Positions 9,298 through 20,850 are shown, counted from the first letter of the stretch. The stretch is DNA of 64,000 bases from Epiperipatus broadwayi (GCA_028023455.1 JAQFVV010012477.1:739501-803500); one strand, 5' to 3'. Program-made: numbers and translations. The notes: generated by a model not told the origin, from the letters alone.

Positions 9298-11583
9298 ATG
9301 AATAATCAAGATAATAATTTAGAGAGTGAAATATCTGAGTTTATTGTTGATGAAAGTTGTGAGGAGAAACGAGAAATAGAAAACTTAATCGAAATGTAAA
9401 CAGTTGTAGATAGTGTCCAAATTATAGATAGTAAGATAAAAGAAGAGGTTATGGAAATTAAAACAGTGGAAGAAAAGATAATAGTGCCTAAAAAGGAGGT
9501 AGAGAACTCCCAAATATCTCAAATGTTATTGATGATGAAGGAGATGAAAGAAGATAATAGAAATAATAGAGAAGATAGTAATATAAAATTTAATATTCTT
9601 AATGAAAATATGAATAAAATTAGTGAATCTCTTAGAGAAGATATGAATAAAAATAGAGAAGATAGTAATATAAAATTTAATGTTCTTAATGAAAATATGA
9701 ATAAAAATAGAGAGGATACAAAAGCTCTTAATGAAAATATGAGTAAAAATATTGAGTCTCTTAATGAAAGCCTAAATAAAACAAATATAAGATTAGAATC
9801 TCTTAGTGAAAATGTGGACAAAAATAGTAATGAAATCAGAACTTGTGTAGAAAGTATGAATCACAAACATAATGAAACCTGTAAGACGGTAGAAGATTTT
9901 AAGGTGGAAGTACAAGATAAATTTAATAATTTGGATTTGAGATTTGATAGCAATGAAAAAGTCATTGGTTCTTTAAAGGAGGAAATAGAGCACATAGATT
10001 ATAAGAATCAGGAATTGCTAAAAAATAAGTTTTCCGAATTTTCTGAGAATACTATAAAAAGTTTGAGTAAGCAAATAGAAGAATCTATCAATCAGTGTCA
10101 GATAAACAATAGCAACTTAAAACAGAAGCTTAATAGTAATAAATCAGATGTTGATCGTGAAATTGGGGAAATAAAAGATCATATAGGTCATATTGATGAA
10201 AATTTTAAAATTGTAAAAGAAGAGGTAGTGCAGACCAGAATAACTGTGAAAGATGAAATGGAGAAAGAATTAGTAGAGAAGTTCAAGCATTTGATATTGC
10301 AAACTAGGATAGATGTAAAGGAAGAAATAGAACAAAATTTGGTTGAGAAATTAAAAGATCTTGGTATTCAGAAAGATGATGAACATAAGTATAGATCTAA
10401 AGTTGGTGAGAATATGAAGCGTTTACAGAAAGATGTAAAAGAACAGGCACAGCAGTTGGAAAAGAATAATAATGAGTGTAGAAAAATAGTAGATCAAAAC
10501 TTGGATAAGTTTTAAAATGAACAGAAGTTATATGTAGAACAAGTGATTGGACAGATAAATTTCGAAGAAAAGTTGCAACAAGTGTATGAACAAATGGAGG
10601 AGATTAAGTCCATAAGTAATAAAACTTTAGAGTTAGGCAAAGAAAAAGTATTGAGTAGTAAATATGAAGACTGTATAACTCCATCCCCAATAGATAGAAT
10701 AGAATGTCTAAGAAAAGGTGAGAATAACCAATTAGAACATACTAATGTTAAAGAAATAGACAGCAGACCAGTTAGGGAAAATATTAGTTGTGACAGTGGT
10801 TCGAATAGCTCAATGGCATTACATTTTATGAGGGTCAAACCATTTAGAAGAGACTATACCGAAAACCCATCTGAGTTTCTGAATAGTTTGGATGAGCTAT
10901 TTTCAATATGTATTCTAGCAGAAAAGGAAAAATTAGCCATCTGTAGTAATCATTTAGGTGGCACTGCCAAAGACTGGGGGAAGTCGCTCTTTGAAAGGCC
11001 AAATACTTATGGTGACTTTAGATATTTAATTATAGGGAGTTTCTGGAATGCTGACAAACAAGATAGTAATAGGTTCCAGATAACTCAAGAAAAATATCAC
11101 TCTAGCAAGGGCAGTTACACTAGTTTCTTTTGAAGCCAGGCTTTCCGATTGAAAACACTTACTGCATGTCCATTATACGAAGGGCAGATAGTCAGGATAG
11201 TTTACCATAATTTGCCCAGAAATGTGAAGCAATTATTAATTGCAGCTGATCGTTATTCGATAGAAGATGTGTCAGAGATATTAGACGCACTGGAAATCAC
11301 TGAAACATCTTTAGACAGTAGATTCAAAGCAAATAGGGAAAGAAATAATTATTCGTTATCAAATATTAACATTAACAATAATAGTCAAAGATTTCAAGCA
11401 GGTTTTAAGAGGAGATATAATTCTAGAGATAGAGATAGGGTATCTCCATATGTTAAGAAAGCAGTTAGATTTGATAAATCTCGGAGTAGGGTAGAGGTAC
11501 AAAATAGTCAACCCTCTACTAGTGGTATTACTACAATTTTAAAAAGACCAAATGTTAAAACAAGTGAGAAAAAGTTAAACTGA
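9298..11583 (+). pseudogene. gag: Element 1 gag, with three in-frame stops
   Basis: One frame runs from ATG 9298 to TGA 11581-11583, interrupted by TAA at 9397, TAA at 10513 and TGA at 11131 (where a Trp codon is plausible). The first ~400 residues form a long coiled coil with imperfect repeats such as NREDSNIKFNVLNENMNK. Next comes a retrotransposon capsid segment (10840-11290; landmarks NPSEFLNSLDELF, SNHLGGTAKDWGKSLFE, NLPRNVKQLL). A basic, Arg/Ser/Asn-rich tail follows with no CCHC zinc knuckle, so nucleic-acid binding probably rests on the basic tail. The product would build the virus-like particle. The long coiled coil in front of the capsid makes this gag much longer than usual. All reading after each stop stays in the same frame, so these are point mutations. 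Confidence 0.85.
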
Positions 11584-11633
11584 AAAGGTCTTTGTGTATT
11601 AGTTCCTCTTTGCAAAAACCTGGTGCTAACTAA

Positions 11634-12200
11634 TTGGGGAACGATCAGATGTGGATGCTAAATACTTTAGATTTAGACATTGATTTTTTTGAACCTTTTA
11701 CTATAGGTGAACCACCTATAACGTATCAATGTCCGGTTGTAATTTTAAATATTGAAAATATAAAAGTTGAAGCATTGATTGACTCCGGAAGCCAAGCTTC
11801 CATATTATCAGAGTCAACTTATAAAAATCTGGTATGCATAAAAGGTGATATACCTTCATTGCCAGTAAAACAAATACAAGTAACTCTGGCAAATGGAAAG
11901 AGACTAAAATTAACAAATAAACAAGTTTGGATTACCTTCAAAATTAATAACACAGAGTTTGGGCATGTTTTTCTTATTATGCCTGGATTGATACATGAAG
12001 CCATAATAGGTGCTGACTTCATGATTTTAAATGATTGTCAAATACATTTTTATAACAAAATTTTTACTTGTAAGAAGGAAAGGTTTAATTTTGAATATGG
12101 TGTGCATAACCTTTCCAATCAATTACAATGCATCCATAATACATTGATTGATGCTAGCATAAAAGCAAAAATTGAACATATTTATGCAGTCAATTCTTAA
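11634..12200 (+). CDS. Pol fragment: retropepsin-type aspartic protease
   Basis: About 188 codons without a stop. The DSG triad in ALIDSGSQASIL and the downstream hydrophobic IIGADFMILN are the two hallmarks of a retroviral-type protease, which would cut Gag and Pol. It overlaps the RT frame by 29 bases because of the frameshift, which separates it from the rest of pol. The frame is open from TTG 11634, just after a TAA. Confidence 0.85.
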   Translation: MGNDQMWMLNTLDLDIDFFEPFTIGEPPITYQCPVVILNIENIKVEALIDSGSQASILSESTYKNLVCIKGDIPSLPVKQIQVTLANGKRLKLTNKQVWITFKINNTEFGHVFLIMPGLIHEAIIGADFMILNDCQIHFYNKIFTCKKERFNFEYGVHNLSNQLQCIHNTLIDASIKAKIEHIYAVNS

Positions 12201-13023
12201 ATTAAGTGAGAAATTATATCAATTAATGTATAGCTTTAAAAGCATTTTTTCTAAAATCCCTGGTATAATAGAGGGATATACCCATCGTATTAAATTGAAG
12301 AGTAAGGATCCTTTCCATCAAAAGATGTACCCAATCCCTTACCAATATAAGGACAAGGTACAGAGTCAAATAGACATGATGCTAGAGTGGGAAATAATAA
12401 AAAAGTGCCCTTCTCCTTGCGTAAACCCATTGATTATTGTAAAGAAGAAGGATGGCAATATTAGGGTATGTTTGGATGCTCACATGTTAAATACTATAAC
12501 TGTGCCAGAGCGTGACCTTCCTCCACCTGTACATGAGCTCCTAACTAAGTTTCATAAGAGGTCAATTTTCTCTACATTTGATTTAACAGCTAGTTATTGG
12601 CAAATACTGTTACATGAGAATGATCAGCAATACACAGCATTTCGTTTTCAAGGCCAGTCATATGTTTTCAAACGGATGCCTTATGGTCTTATTAATAGTG
12701 GTGCTGGCTTAATCAGATGTTTGGACATGATTTTTTCAAAGCAATTAAAGGAAAAAATCATCATGTATGTGGACGATATCGTCATTGCTTCTGACAGTTT
12801 AGAAGAGCATCTCCAACACTTAGAAATGTTTTTTAATGAATGCGCTATGAAAAATGTCAAAATTAATTTGGAAAAGTGTTCAATAGCAGTTAAAGAAATT
12901 ACTTTTCTGGGACATTTAATAAATGAGCATGGCATCCAGCCCATCCAGAAAAGATGCAGCTATTCAACGCTTTCCCACACCAAAAACTGTAAAGCAACTG
13001 AAATCATTTTTTGGGTTGTGTAA
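12172..13023 (+). CDS. Pol fragment: reverse transcriptase
   Basis: About 283 codons. The finger and palm motifs of a gypsy-type RT are present in order: VKKKDGNIRVCLD, FSTFDLTASYWQILL (first catalytic Asp at 12580), FKRMPYGLINSGA, and YVDDIVIASDS (paired Asp). The reading turns to nonsense after TFLGHLINEHGIQPIQ because of a one-base deletion near 12950, and the true continuation is in the next frame. In the FLGH-to-GLCNYYNRF region the two frames overlap from 12923. Confidence 0.9.
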   Translation: MNIFMQSILKLSEKLYQLMYSFKSIFSKIPGIIEGYTHRIKLKSKDPFHQKMYPIPYQYKDKVQSQIDMMLEWEIIKKCPSPCVNPLIIVKKKDGNIRVCLDAHMLNTITVPERDLPPPVHELLTKFHKRSIFSTFDLTASYWQILLHENDQQYTAFRFQGQSYVFKRMPYGLINSGAGLIRCLDMIFSKQLKEKIIMYVDDIVIASDSLEEHLQHLEMFFNECAMKNVKINLEKCSIAVKEITFLGHLINEHGIQPIQKRCSYSTLSHTKNCKATEIIFWVV

Positions 13024-14728
13024 TTACTACAACCGCTTTTATCAAAATTTTTCTGAGGACACTATACATTTATCCAAATTGCTAAAAAAGGCTGAGAGGT
13101 GGAAGTGGACCACTAATCATCATAGTGAATTTAATTTGATTAAAAATAAATTTTTAAAACATGTAATTTTAATATATCCTGATTTCAATAAAATATTTTA
13201 TGTGCAAACAGATAGCAGTTACTATGGTCTGGGTGTAGAGTTATTTCAACTCGATGAGGATCAGGTACCTCATGTATTGTACTTCTTGAGCAGACATCTG
13301 AAAGGTGCTGAGTTGAAGTACACTATAACTGAAAAGGAAACCCTAGCTGTTGTCTGGGCTTTTCAGAAATTAAGGCAATTTTTATTAGGTTCTAGTGTGA
13401 TTGTATTGACCGACCATAAAAGCTTAGAGTTTTTAAATAAAAGCTACCTCAGTAATAAGAGACTTATTAGGTGGAGCTTATATCTCCAACAGTTCAATTA
13501 TAGAGTACTGTATATTGAAGGGAGACAGAATATCCCTACTGATATTCTTAGTCGCCACCCTATCTGTTTAATGTCACAAAATCCCAATAGTCAAAACATA
13601 ATTGTAAGTAACGTAGATTTGGTTAGGGATGAATCTATAGCTGATGATTATAATAATCTCACTATGATTCAGAGTCAGTATATCAGATTAAATAGGATCA
13701 TGACTATCTTAAATAATCATGATAATATAAACAGTAAAAATAAACGCGTTAAAATGATTTTTAGAAAGTATAAAATTTATCAAAATTTGCTTATGTATAA
13801 TATAAATTCTAAGCAGGGGAAATCATGGAGGATAGTTGTACCTAACTCCATGATTGATAAACTGATCATGTACATTCATAGTAGCTATGGGCACTATGGT
13901 GCACCAAAAATTATGTATGTTTTAAAATCGATATTTTTTTGGAATAAAATGTATAAACGCATAATTAAAAAGATTAAAATGTGTAATATATGTCTAAAAT
14001 CTAAACATTGCAGTAAATCTTACGTGGGAATCATGCAGCCCATTATTCCAGATCATCCTAATGAATTATTAGCGATCGATTTTTATGGGCCCCTTCCACC
14101 ATTCAATCGTCAGAAATTTATACTTGTAACATATGATGTTTTTAGTAAGCTAGTCTCAGCCTATCCTGTACCTAAAACCAGCGCTCATTATGTAATCAAA
14201 TGCATGCTTGATTACCAATTCTTTTTAGTTGGAAAGCCAGAACTAATTTTTACTGATAATGCAACCGCTTTTATATCTGGTAGATGGAATGAGTGGATTC
14301 AAACTCAACACCTCAAACATATTATGAGCTCCATTAGAAACCCGCAGTCTAATCCCTGCGAATGTGTTATGCGGGAGCTCGGTAGATTATTCAGGGTTTA
14401 TGTAGCCAATGATGATAAACAATGGGTTCATAAACTCTCTGGGGTTGTTAATTATATAAACAGTACTTGCAATGAATCCACAGGTTTTACACCTTCCCGT
14501 CTACACTATGGCAAACATGAAAATTTACTAATTCAAACACCTATACCTATGATAAGAGAACCAATAGATGTAAATCAAGATATAAATCAAGCTAAAGTAA
14601 AGCTACATATTATGGGTGCTAAGAGAGTAAAAAAATCCCATAATAGACCACATCCATTCAAAGTTGATGATTTAGTTCTTGTTAGAACACCCCATGTTAG
14701 CAACCTTCAAAGAAATCAATTTAAGTAA
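12923..14728 (+). CDS. Pol fragment: RT end, RNase H and integrase
   Basis: About 601 codons. Real homology starts near 12955. It has the RT thumb/connection (LKSFFGLCNYYNRF), RNase H with its acidic residues, and integrase with an HHCC zinc finger and a D,D(34-35)E core. The Glu sits in a PQSNPCEC context, where related elements have a P-x-S-N-P-x-E-R pattern. It ends at a premature TAA. The C-terminal LYEGPY segment typical of gypsy integrases lies beyond that stop, up to 14863. Confidence 0.9.
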   Translation: MSMASSPSRKDAAIQRFPTPKTVKQLKSFFGLCNYYNRFYQNFSEDTIHLSKLLKKAERWKWTTNHHSEFNLIKNKFLKHVILIYPDFNKIFYVQTDSSYYGLGVELFQLDEDQVPHVLYFLSRHLKGAELKYTITEKETLAVVWAFQKLRQFLLGSSVIVLTDHKSLEFLNKSYLSNKRLIRWSLYLQQFNYRVLYIEGRQNIPTDILSRHPICLMSQNPNSQNIIVSNVDLVRDESIADDYNNLTMIQSQYIRLNRIMTILNNHDNINSKNKRVKMIFRKYKIYQNLLMYNINSKQGKSWRIVVPNSMIDKLIMYIHSSYGHYGAPKIMYVLKSIFFWNKMYKRIIKKIKMCNICLKSKHCSKSYVGIMQPIIPDHPNELLAIDFYGPLPPFNRQKFILVTYDVFSKLVSAYPVPKTSAHYVIKCMLDYQFFLVGKPELIFTDNATAFISGRWNEWIQTQHLKHIMSSIRNPQSNPCECVMRELGRLFRVYVANDDKQWVHKLSGVVNYINSTCNESTGFTPSRLHYGKHENLLIQTPIPMIREPIDVNQDINQAKVKLHIMGAKRVKKSHNRPHPFKVDDLVLVRTPHVSNLQRNQFK

Positions 14729-14863
14729 TTTCTTGAGTTATACGAGGGTCCATATAAGATTTTTAGCAAAGTAGGAGAAAATGCTTTCATGTTGACTACA
14801 CCAGATGGTGAAAAAGGGACGTACAATGCTAGGAGTCTAATCCCATGCCCATCAGAAGTGTAG

Positions 14864-15055
14864 AAAATTTTTTTAGTATTACTAGTTGAGATTCTGAGTA
14901 TAATGTCCAAATATTTTATAAGTTTGTATTAAAAACAGTATATTCTTTTATATTTCAGTAGTACAAGATGGAATTTGGTTACAGCAAATGATAAAGATAT
15001 TAAGTATCAATATAGAGTAAATATTAAGATAGATGTTTAATTTAAAATTTTTATT
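14864..15055 (+). other. Element 1 spacer between pol and polypurine tract
   Basis: Short AT-rich 3' untranslated region. No env-like ORF lies between pol and the 3' LTR. Confidence 0.5.
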
Positions 15056-15067
15056 GGAAGGAGGAGG
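15056..15067 (+). other. Element 1 polypurine tract
   Basis: GGAAGGAGGAGG followed by TTA and then TGTGCCC, the expected layout of a plus-strand primer next to an LTR starting with TG. Element 2 has an equivalent tract before its own TGTGCC start. Confidence 0.75.
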
Positions 15068-15070
15068 TTA

Positions 15071-18000
15071 TGTGCCCTTTTCTATAGGTCAGTAATAGTT
15101 CATAACAGTCAATTACTAAAAATTTTAAATTTTAGAATATGTTCTTTTAATACATTAATTATATTAAGTCAATTATATCTTTAAAGCACAATTGGAAGGT
15201 AAAAAGAATACGTAGTATAAAATCATTTAAAAATGGTTATGTAAAGCTTAAAATATTGTTGCATATGGTTGTAAAAGCTGGTCATATTAAATAACACAGC
15301 TATAAAAATTAAAAGTATATTTAAAAATCCGATTTTAATAGTTTAAAATGTATAATTTAATAAATGCTATATTTAGATTTGTAATCATATTTAAATAGTC
15401 AAAATTAATATAGTATATTTTTAAAATAAACTTTGTGATGGTGAAAATTATATCTAATTCTATATTTTCTAAATTGTTCTTCCAAATTTTTTATAATTAT
15501 TTTATATAATATAATAAGTGTATCAATTTTATAAATCTAGGCAGAAAATAGATTAAAAATCGTCTGTCAAAGTTATTAATCATGTGACTTTTAATGTATA
15601 CTCTCACACACACTGCTTGTTTGAATTAATAACAAAGTTTAAAATATTTTAAAAGTTATATTATAGAATTGGATAGAATTATTGCCTATCATAAAAGTAA
15701 ATAGTATTAAACATTAAGTTAACTATCGTATAACATGTTTAAATAATGTAATAAAGACGAATACATTCATAATATAAAAATTAAATATTTTATTTAAATA
15801 AAAATAGATAAATTGAATATTAAGAAATGGAATAAGTTATTAAATGTTATTTTAAAAGTTATTTTAAACGTTTAAATAGTTTTAATAAAATAATAATTTA
15901 TTTAAAAGTAATATTTTAAATAATATTTTAAGTTCATTACGTCATCATTTTTTTATTTTCAAATATAATTCTACTATAAACTAAAAATATGTAAATTTGT
16001 TCTCAAGTTAAAGTAAGAATTAACCAATAAGAATAGGTATTCTTACAGACTATAAATATCATCGTAACTAAGTTATCGGGGGAGATTAATAATGTATTGA
16101 AACCAAAGAAAGGTATATTTGCAGCTCTCAAAGAGATAGTATTTTTTAATTTTTTTATTTTAGTCAATTTTTTTTTTTAGTACTTTCTTATCGTTTATTT
16201 TGCAAAAACTAATTGATAATTTTAAAGAAGTATTTCGCAAAAGGAAAGTTGTGGGAAAAAAAATTATATATTTAGAAACTTCGTGGAAATGATTTTCTAA
16301 TTTTTTTAAAAGTTACTTGCCAGTCGTATTTTATCTAAAAGTTTAACCTAAACTACGCAATAAAAAATGGATATACTACGAAATAAAATGGATATAAATT
16401 GTAATACTGAAAAAATATTTGAAATATTTATTGATACAGCTTTATTTATGCATAACTGGAGAACTTTTTTGGTACATAAAAAAACCACAGCACGGACATC
16501 ATACAGAGTCTAATGAAAAAATTGGAGACGCATTATTATTTATAAGCCTATCCAAGATTTATTTTAAATGGTAATAAGATAGTTATATATTGCATGAATT
16601 ATTTTATATAGTATGATATTCAAAGGAATGAAATGTTATAACCTTTCTGAAGGTAACATTTTTTAAAATATTTTTCAAGAATTAAATAAAGAACCCAGGA
16701 AAATATGTTACAGAAGCATTTTGATATTAAAATATCCGTTCTTCTAATTATTTAAAATGTATTTGGAAAATATTTGTTCAAAAGTACTTGAAATTTTTAT
16801 TTTAAAGTGATATATAAAAATACCAAATGAAAGTTTAAATGTATCAAAAAGGAAACATAGCAAAAAAGGTGAACACATAGATGAATAAAAGATGGATCCA
16901 TGGAAATATAAATAGTACTTAAAAATTCATCGAATATTTTTAAAATTAAATTAGATGGATTGATGCATCGGATACGCAGAGAATATTGGTAGAGAAGATT
17001 AAAAAGCTTCACGGGATTAATTAATATTATCGTCCTAAAAATTAAAACCAAGGATTATTTTCTAAATTTTACTAGATGGATTAATAATTATTTTATTTTA
17101 AACTTTAACGTGCTTGGAGAAGAACATTTTTAAAAAACTCTAGAGAAAATAATAAGCATTTTGGACTTATCAGGAACTTTTGTCAAGAAAATATGTAAAT
17201 ATAGTTTTGATTTCTTTTATTTTGTTAACCTAGTTTAAATCTAAATTTTATATAAGATTAGGAAAAAAACATTAATTTATTAATATTAAAATTTTATAAT
17301 ATAACAATCTAATAATTTAGCTAAAAATATTTTAATATAAAGTGTACGAGTGTGATTTTTTTTTTATATCTGCAATGCTCAAGTGGATAAAGAAAAGCCT
17401 ACTGAACACGATGACTAGATAAAGGTTATTGGTAATAATAATAACTATTGATAATTTATAATGTATTTTTTTTTGTTTTCTTTAGATCATCCATAAATTG
17501 GAAGAATGAAGTATAAAAGTTTTTTTCTTATATGTACCGCATTTCATACAACATTTTAAAAAACATTATGAGATAGGATTAATTTGAAAATATGCATACG
17601 ACAATTTTTTTTTTATTAGTAATATAATCCAACATAACAAATAATTATGTGATTCTTTTAAAATTTTTATGTCATTGGATATTCAAATTTTCATGATCAT
17701 GAAGTAAGAAGACTTTTCTTGTGGAACAGCTAGATTGTTTAACTATTAATGAATTTTATTTATTGTTTTGTAAATGCAGACAGTTATTTATCGATGTAAG
17801 ATGTAGAAAAATCTTGAGAAATAATGTTGAGATAGTGGCTTGGAAGTACTATAGTTAGCTGGAAACCAAGATGATGTATTTGTTTTAAAAAAAATAGGAT
17901 GTTATAAGGAATGGAAATAATATTTAGTCTTTATGTGAATATCAGCATAGTTAACATAGCCCTATGACTGATACACATTTTATTTGAACAGTGTTTATAT

Positions 18001-19949
18001 TTCTTTAAATATTTGATGTTCTAATAAAGCTGAAGAAATAGCTTTAACATCGTCCCTGTACTAGAGGATATTAGGCAGGTAAATGCCATACCTCTTCGCA
18101 CTGTGCCATGATTTTGAGATATGTTAAGAGTAATACTCTAGCTTTCTTCCTTAATCCTATGTATCTGTTTTCGCTATCTTTATTTCATGTAACTGCATCG
18201 TTTAGTAAGATATTTTAAAAGAAATGATAAATAATTTAGAACTAAGGTTGTGCTATCGTTTTTGGATAAGATTAGTTTATTTGCTTATAAGGAGCAGAAT
18301 ATTATAACTTAAAATTGAAGATCCAAAGTATCCTAAGGAAAGAAAAGAATCATAGAATATATTTTGAATTTTATTTCGGAAATGAAATATACAGTTTTTT
18401 TTAAAATAAAGTATCTAAACAAAGATATTTTCTTTAAAGTGATTTTTTTAAAGAGAAAAATAAGTATTGCATATTTTAATATACAATAGTACAAAGTAAA
18501 TTATGTAAACAATATGCATAGTATATTTTTTGTTTATTGATTAACAGAAATATATTGATGATTACACTTATATCATACTAAAGTAAGGCTTAAAGAAGAA
18601 TATATTATGATTAGTAAACATTATGTGATAAATACTAAAATCTAGTACTGAATTTTGGATAATATTTTGTGTAACATCTTTGACTTTGCAAGATGAAATT
18701 TTTTTTTAATATTTTGAGAAATCCATACTCATTATAAAATTTTGTTTTCTATAAAATGTTTTCTAACTATGAATTTTTTTAAAAAATAAGATAGTTTAAT
18801 AATATTAAGGATAAAATGCTGTTGCTAATAAAGTAGATAAATTTATTTGTAATAAGTTAACCATAATGAGAAACCAAATAGTAACATTTTTTTTTAAAAT
18901 TTTGTCCTAAATCTAAATAAAGATGTAATTGAAATATAAATTATTATTTTATAACCCGGTAGATCAAACTGTAAAGTAAAAAAGTTAAGGATATCCACTG
19001 TAAATAGTGTAAATAAATTGTTGATTTATTTGTTGTTAGTAATAAACTTTGTTAAATTTTGTTATTTCAAAAGTTTGTGTCCGAGTTATTTATTTCTCCA
19101 CATCGCTGCATGAAAACACAATATATGCATAATAATTGAAACCAATATATAATTTTGCACAAAAGATAGAGAATTATTTAAGAATTTAAATATTTTATTG
19201 ATATTCATTATAATTAAATAATCATAATCTTACATTATTTTATTGGTCATAAATCAGTTATCACAATATTATATTAAATTATATGCTATCAGTTGCCACA
19301 CATATTTTGTTTGTCAGATTATTAAAATGCTACCACAAATTTATTATATCATTACATGAAGATATAAGATCATATTATATTAATTCATTATTTTATTATG
19401 GTAATAAAATTATAGTAAAAGAAAAGATATACCGAATTAGTTAAACAATGAAAAATATTATTACTGTTATTTATTATTATTAGTTTCAGTGTAGTAGATT
19501 ATGACATAAAATCCCTTCTCATATTTTACTACCGTATTTTTAAATTAACTTAGAATAAAGTTTATGAATCTGAGATTATTTTATTGAGCTAGATTATTAA
19601 ATAGAAGATTAAGATTTAATTATTAGTTTAATCTTAGTGAGTAGAAGTTATTAAAGTCGTAAGAATACTATGAGTTTGTTATGCCATTGAGGTAGTATAC
19701 TGTAGGATATTGGCTCAATGCAATCTATCTTGTCACATGTATTTTCACTTCAAGTCTCATGAAAATATTAAATATTTATTTAATTTATTTTTATAAACTG
19801 AACCTTATTCGTATTTTAAATTTGAGCTAGTGAAACATTTTAATTTCAATGCTGAATATTTTAGTTATTAATTATTAACTGAGATAGAACCCGTTTTATT
19901 TTATATCATATATTATCTGGAAGTGAGGCTGCACGAGATGAAGGTTAGA
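15071..19949 (+). repeat. Element 1, 3' LTR (about 4.88 kb)
   Basis: The start is set by TGTGCCC next to the polypurine tract, and the end by loss of similarity to the 5' LTR at GAAGGTTAGA, where an (AT)n tract begins. From 15571 on it pairs with the 5' LTR. Compared with that copy it has small deletions near 17690 and 19680 and scattered substitutions. At nearly 5 kb it is several times the usual length of a gypsy LTR. I see no conserved ORF inside it. Confidence 0.85.
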
Positions 19950-19987
19950 ATATATATATATATATATATATGAAGACTTTCACAGGT

Positions 19988-20235
19988 TACATATATAAAA
20001 GACATATTTTGCGGGTTCATCTCTGTTAAAATATTTTAAATATTGATATACCGATGTTTTTACTTGGTCACACAAATCATCCACTGGGTGATAAAAGGTA
20101 GAAAGACTTGGTCACACAAGTCATCCACTGGCTGATACCCAGTGGATGACTTGTGACCAGGTCAAAACGTTGGTATATCGATATTTAAAATATTTTAACA
20201 TGGATGAACCTGCAAAATATGTCTTATATATATAT
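19988..20235. repeat. Foldback (inverted) repeat with degenerate hammerhead-like centre
   Basis: The arms at about 19991-20087 and 20136-20232 are reverse complements with a few mismatches (for example GTTAAAATATTTTAAATAT on the left). Inside is a 26-bp direct repeat (ACTTGGTCACACAA twice). The right arm holds CTGATACCCAGTGG and, further on, GACCAGGTCAAAACGTTGG. This looks like a decayed CTGATGA ... GAAAC hammerhead core of the kind found in Penelope-like elements. It lies just downstream of the element 1 3' LTR and just upstream of a Penelope-like fragment. Confidence 0.7.
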
Positions 20236-20312
20236 ATATAATTAATAAAACAAGTCATAAATTTTGTAACTTGCTTTTAAGCTTGCATTTAAATGATCAC
20301 TAGATGGAGTTT

Positions 20313-20460
20313 ACTAATAGCTCTAATCAAGCTTTATTTTATAAGTGTCAAAAGAGAAAGAATTCAAAATCTCTATTGGAAAGTCCCTATTTCCAGACCA
20401 ATTTGTTTCATGTTTCTAGACTCCCAGCACTCCACTGAGATGAGCCATAATCTCAAAAAC
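20313..20460 (+). repeat. Dispersed repeat, copy 1
   Basis: It is similar to 22840-22985: both have a CTCTAA(T)CAAGCTTTATT start, an AGAGAAAG word, AAAATCTCTAT, and a Pro/Ser-coding stretch around CTCC(C/T)(A)...CAGTGAG. Family unknown. The two copies are diverged. Confidence 0.5.
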
Positions 20461-20850
20461 AATTGGTCTGCAAATAAGGACTTTCCGATAAAAAATGAAA
20501 AACAAAAAAAAACAATTAGAGTTTATTTTCCTTATATAAAAAGAAACACAAACAGTATCAGACATATTCTAGAATGCTACAACATAAAGGCAGCATATGC
20601 TCCTTATCAAAAAAATACTAACTTTTTAATCAAGTCTAATAATTCAGTCTCTCTTCAGATCAAGGAGATTATGAGATTTCATATGGCATTTGTAAGTCTT
20701 CATACATGGGTACTAAAATTGTCACATCAGTACAAGTAGGGATGAACATTCTAATGTCCTCAAGCAACATTTTTCATTAGCAGCACTGTTAATCCATGCT
20801 ATAGATTCAGGTACAAATTGATTTTTCTAAGACAAAGATTCTACTCACAT
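20460..20850 (+). pseudogene. Penelope-like element fragment (RT-to-GIY-YIG region), broken
   Basis: The first half is read in the 20293-20739 frame: VYFPYIKRNTNSIRHILECY and NIKAAYAPYQ, which resemble the linker after the RT of Penelope-like elements (typical form PYIKG...I...L..HNIK...). The next part is in another frame, reading GDYEISYGICKSSYMG, like the GIY-YIG start (G-x-Y-x-I-x-C-G-x-C-x-x-x-Y-I-G). A further shift gives DEHSNVLKQHFSLAALLIHA, like the R...EH...S.L..H stretch of the nuclease. At least two frameshifts are needed, so it is inactive. The first ~55 residues of the ORF belong to the dispersed repeat. Confidence 0.6.

Larger units (their letters stand above)
11634..14863 (+). 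pseudogene. pol: Element 1 pol: protease, RT, RNase H, integrase (broken)
   Basis: Pol starts about 50 bases after gag, in a different frame (first ATG 11649). Protease: active-site DSG at 11781-11789 and the IIGAD motif near 12007. RT: FDLTASYWQ near 12577 and YVDD at 12766-12777. RNase H: TDSS near 13208, TEKETLAVVWAF near 13327, TDHKSL near 13411. Integrase: H-x4-H and C-x2-C zinc finger (13874-13994), catalytic Asp at 14078, Asp at 14255 and Glu at 14360. Breaks: a frameshift between protease and RT (12172-12200), a one-base loss near 12950 after the FLGH motif, and a stop at 14726-14728, after which the frame stays open to TAG 14861-14863 (EGPYKIFSKVGENAFML). The domain order and motifs place it in Ty3/gypsy. 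Confidence 0.93.
4183..19949 (+). mobile_element. Element 1: decayed Ty3/gypsy retrotransposon with giant LTRs
   Basis: The order is truncated 5' LTR, primer site, gag, pol (protease, RT, RNase H, integrase), polypurine tract, 3' LTR. The pol domain order with integrase last is that of Ty3/gypsy elements. The total is 15.8 kb, of which about 9.4 kb is LTR. Gag and pol carry several stops and frameshifts, so this copy is dead, although its two LTRs still look roughly 96-97 percent alike by eye. The 3' flank is an (AT)n tract. No target-site duplication can be seen because the 5' end is missing. Confidence 0.9.

Noticed and set aside
14864-15070. Possible env gene between pol and the 3' LTR of element 1
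   Set aside because: Only about 190 bases, no ORF.
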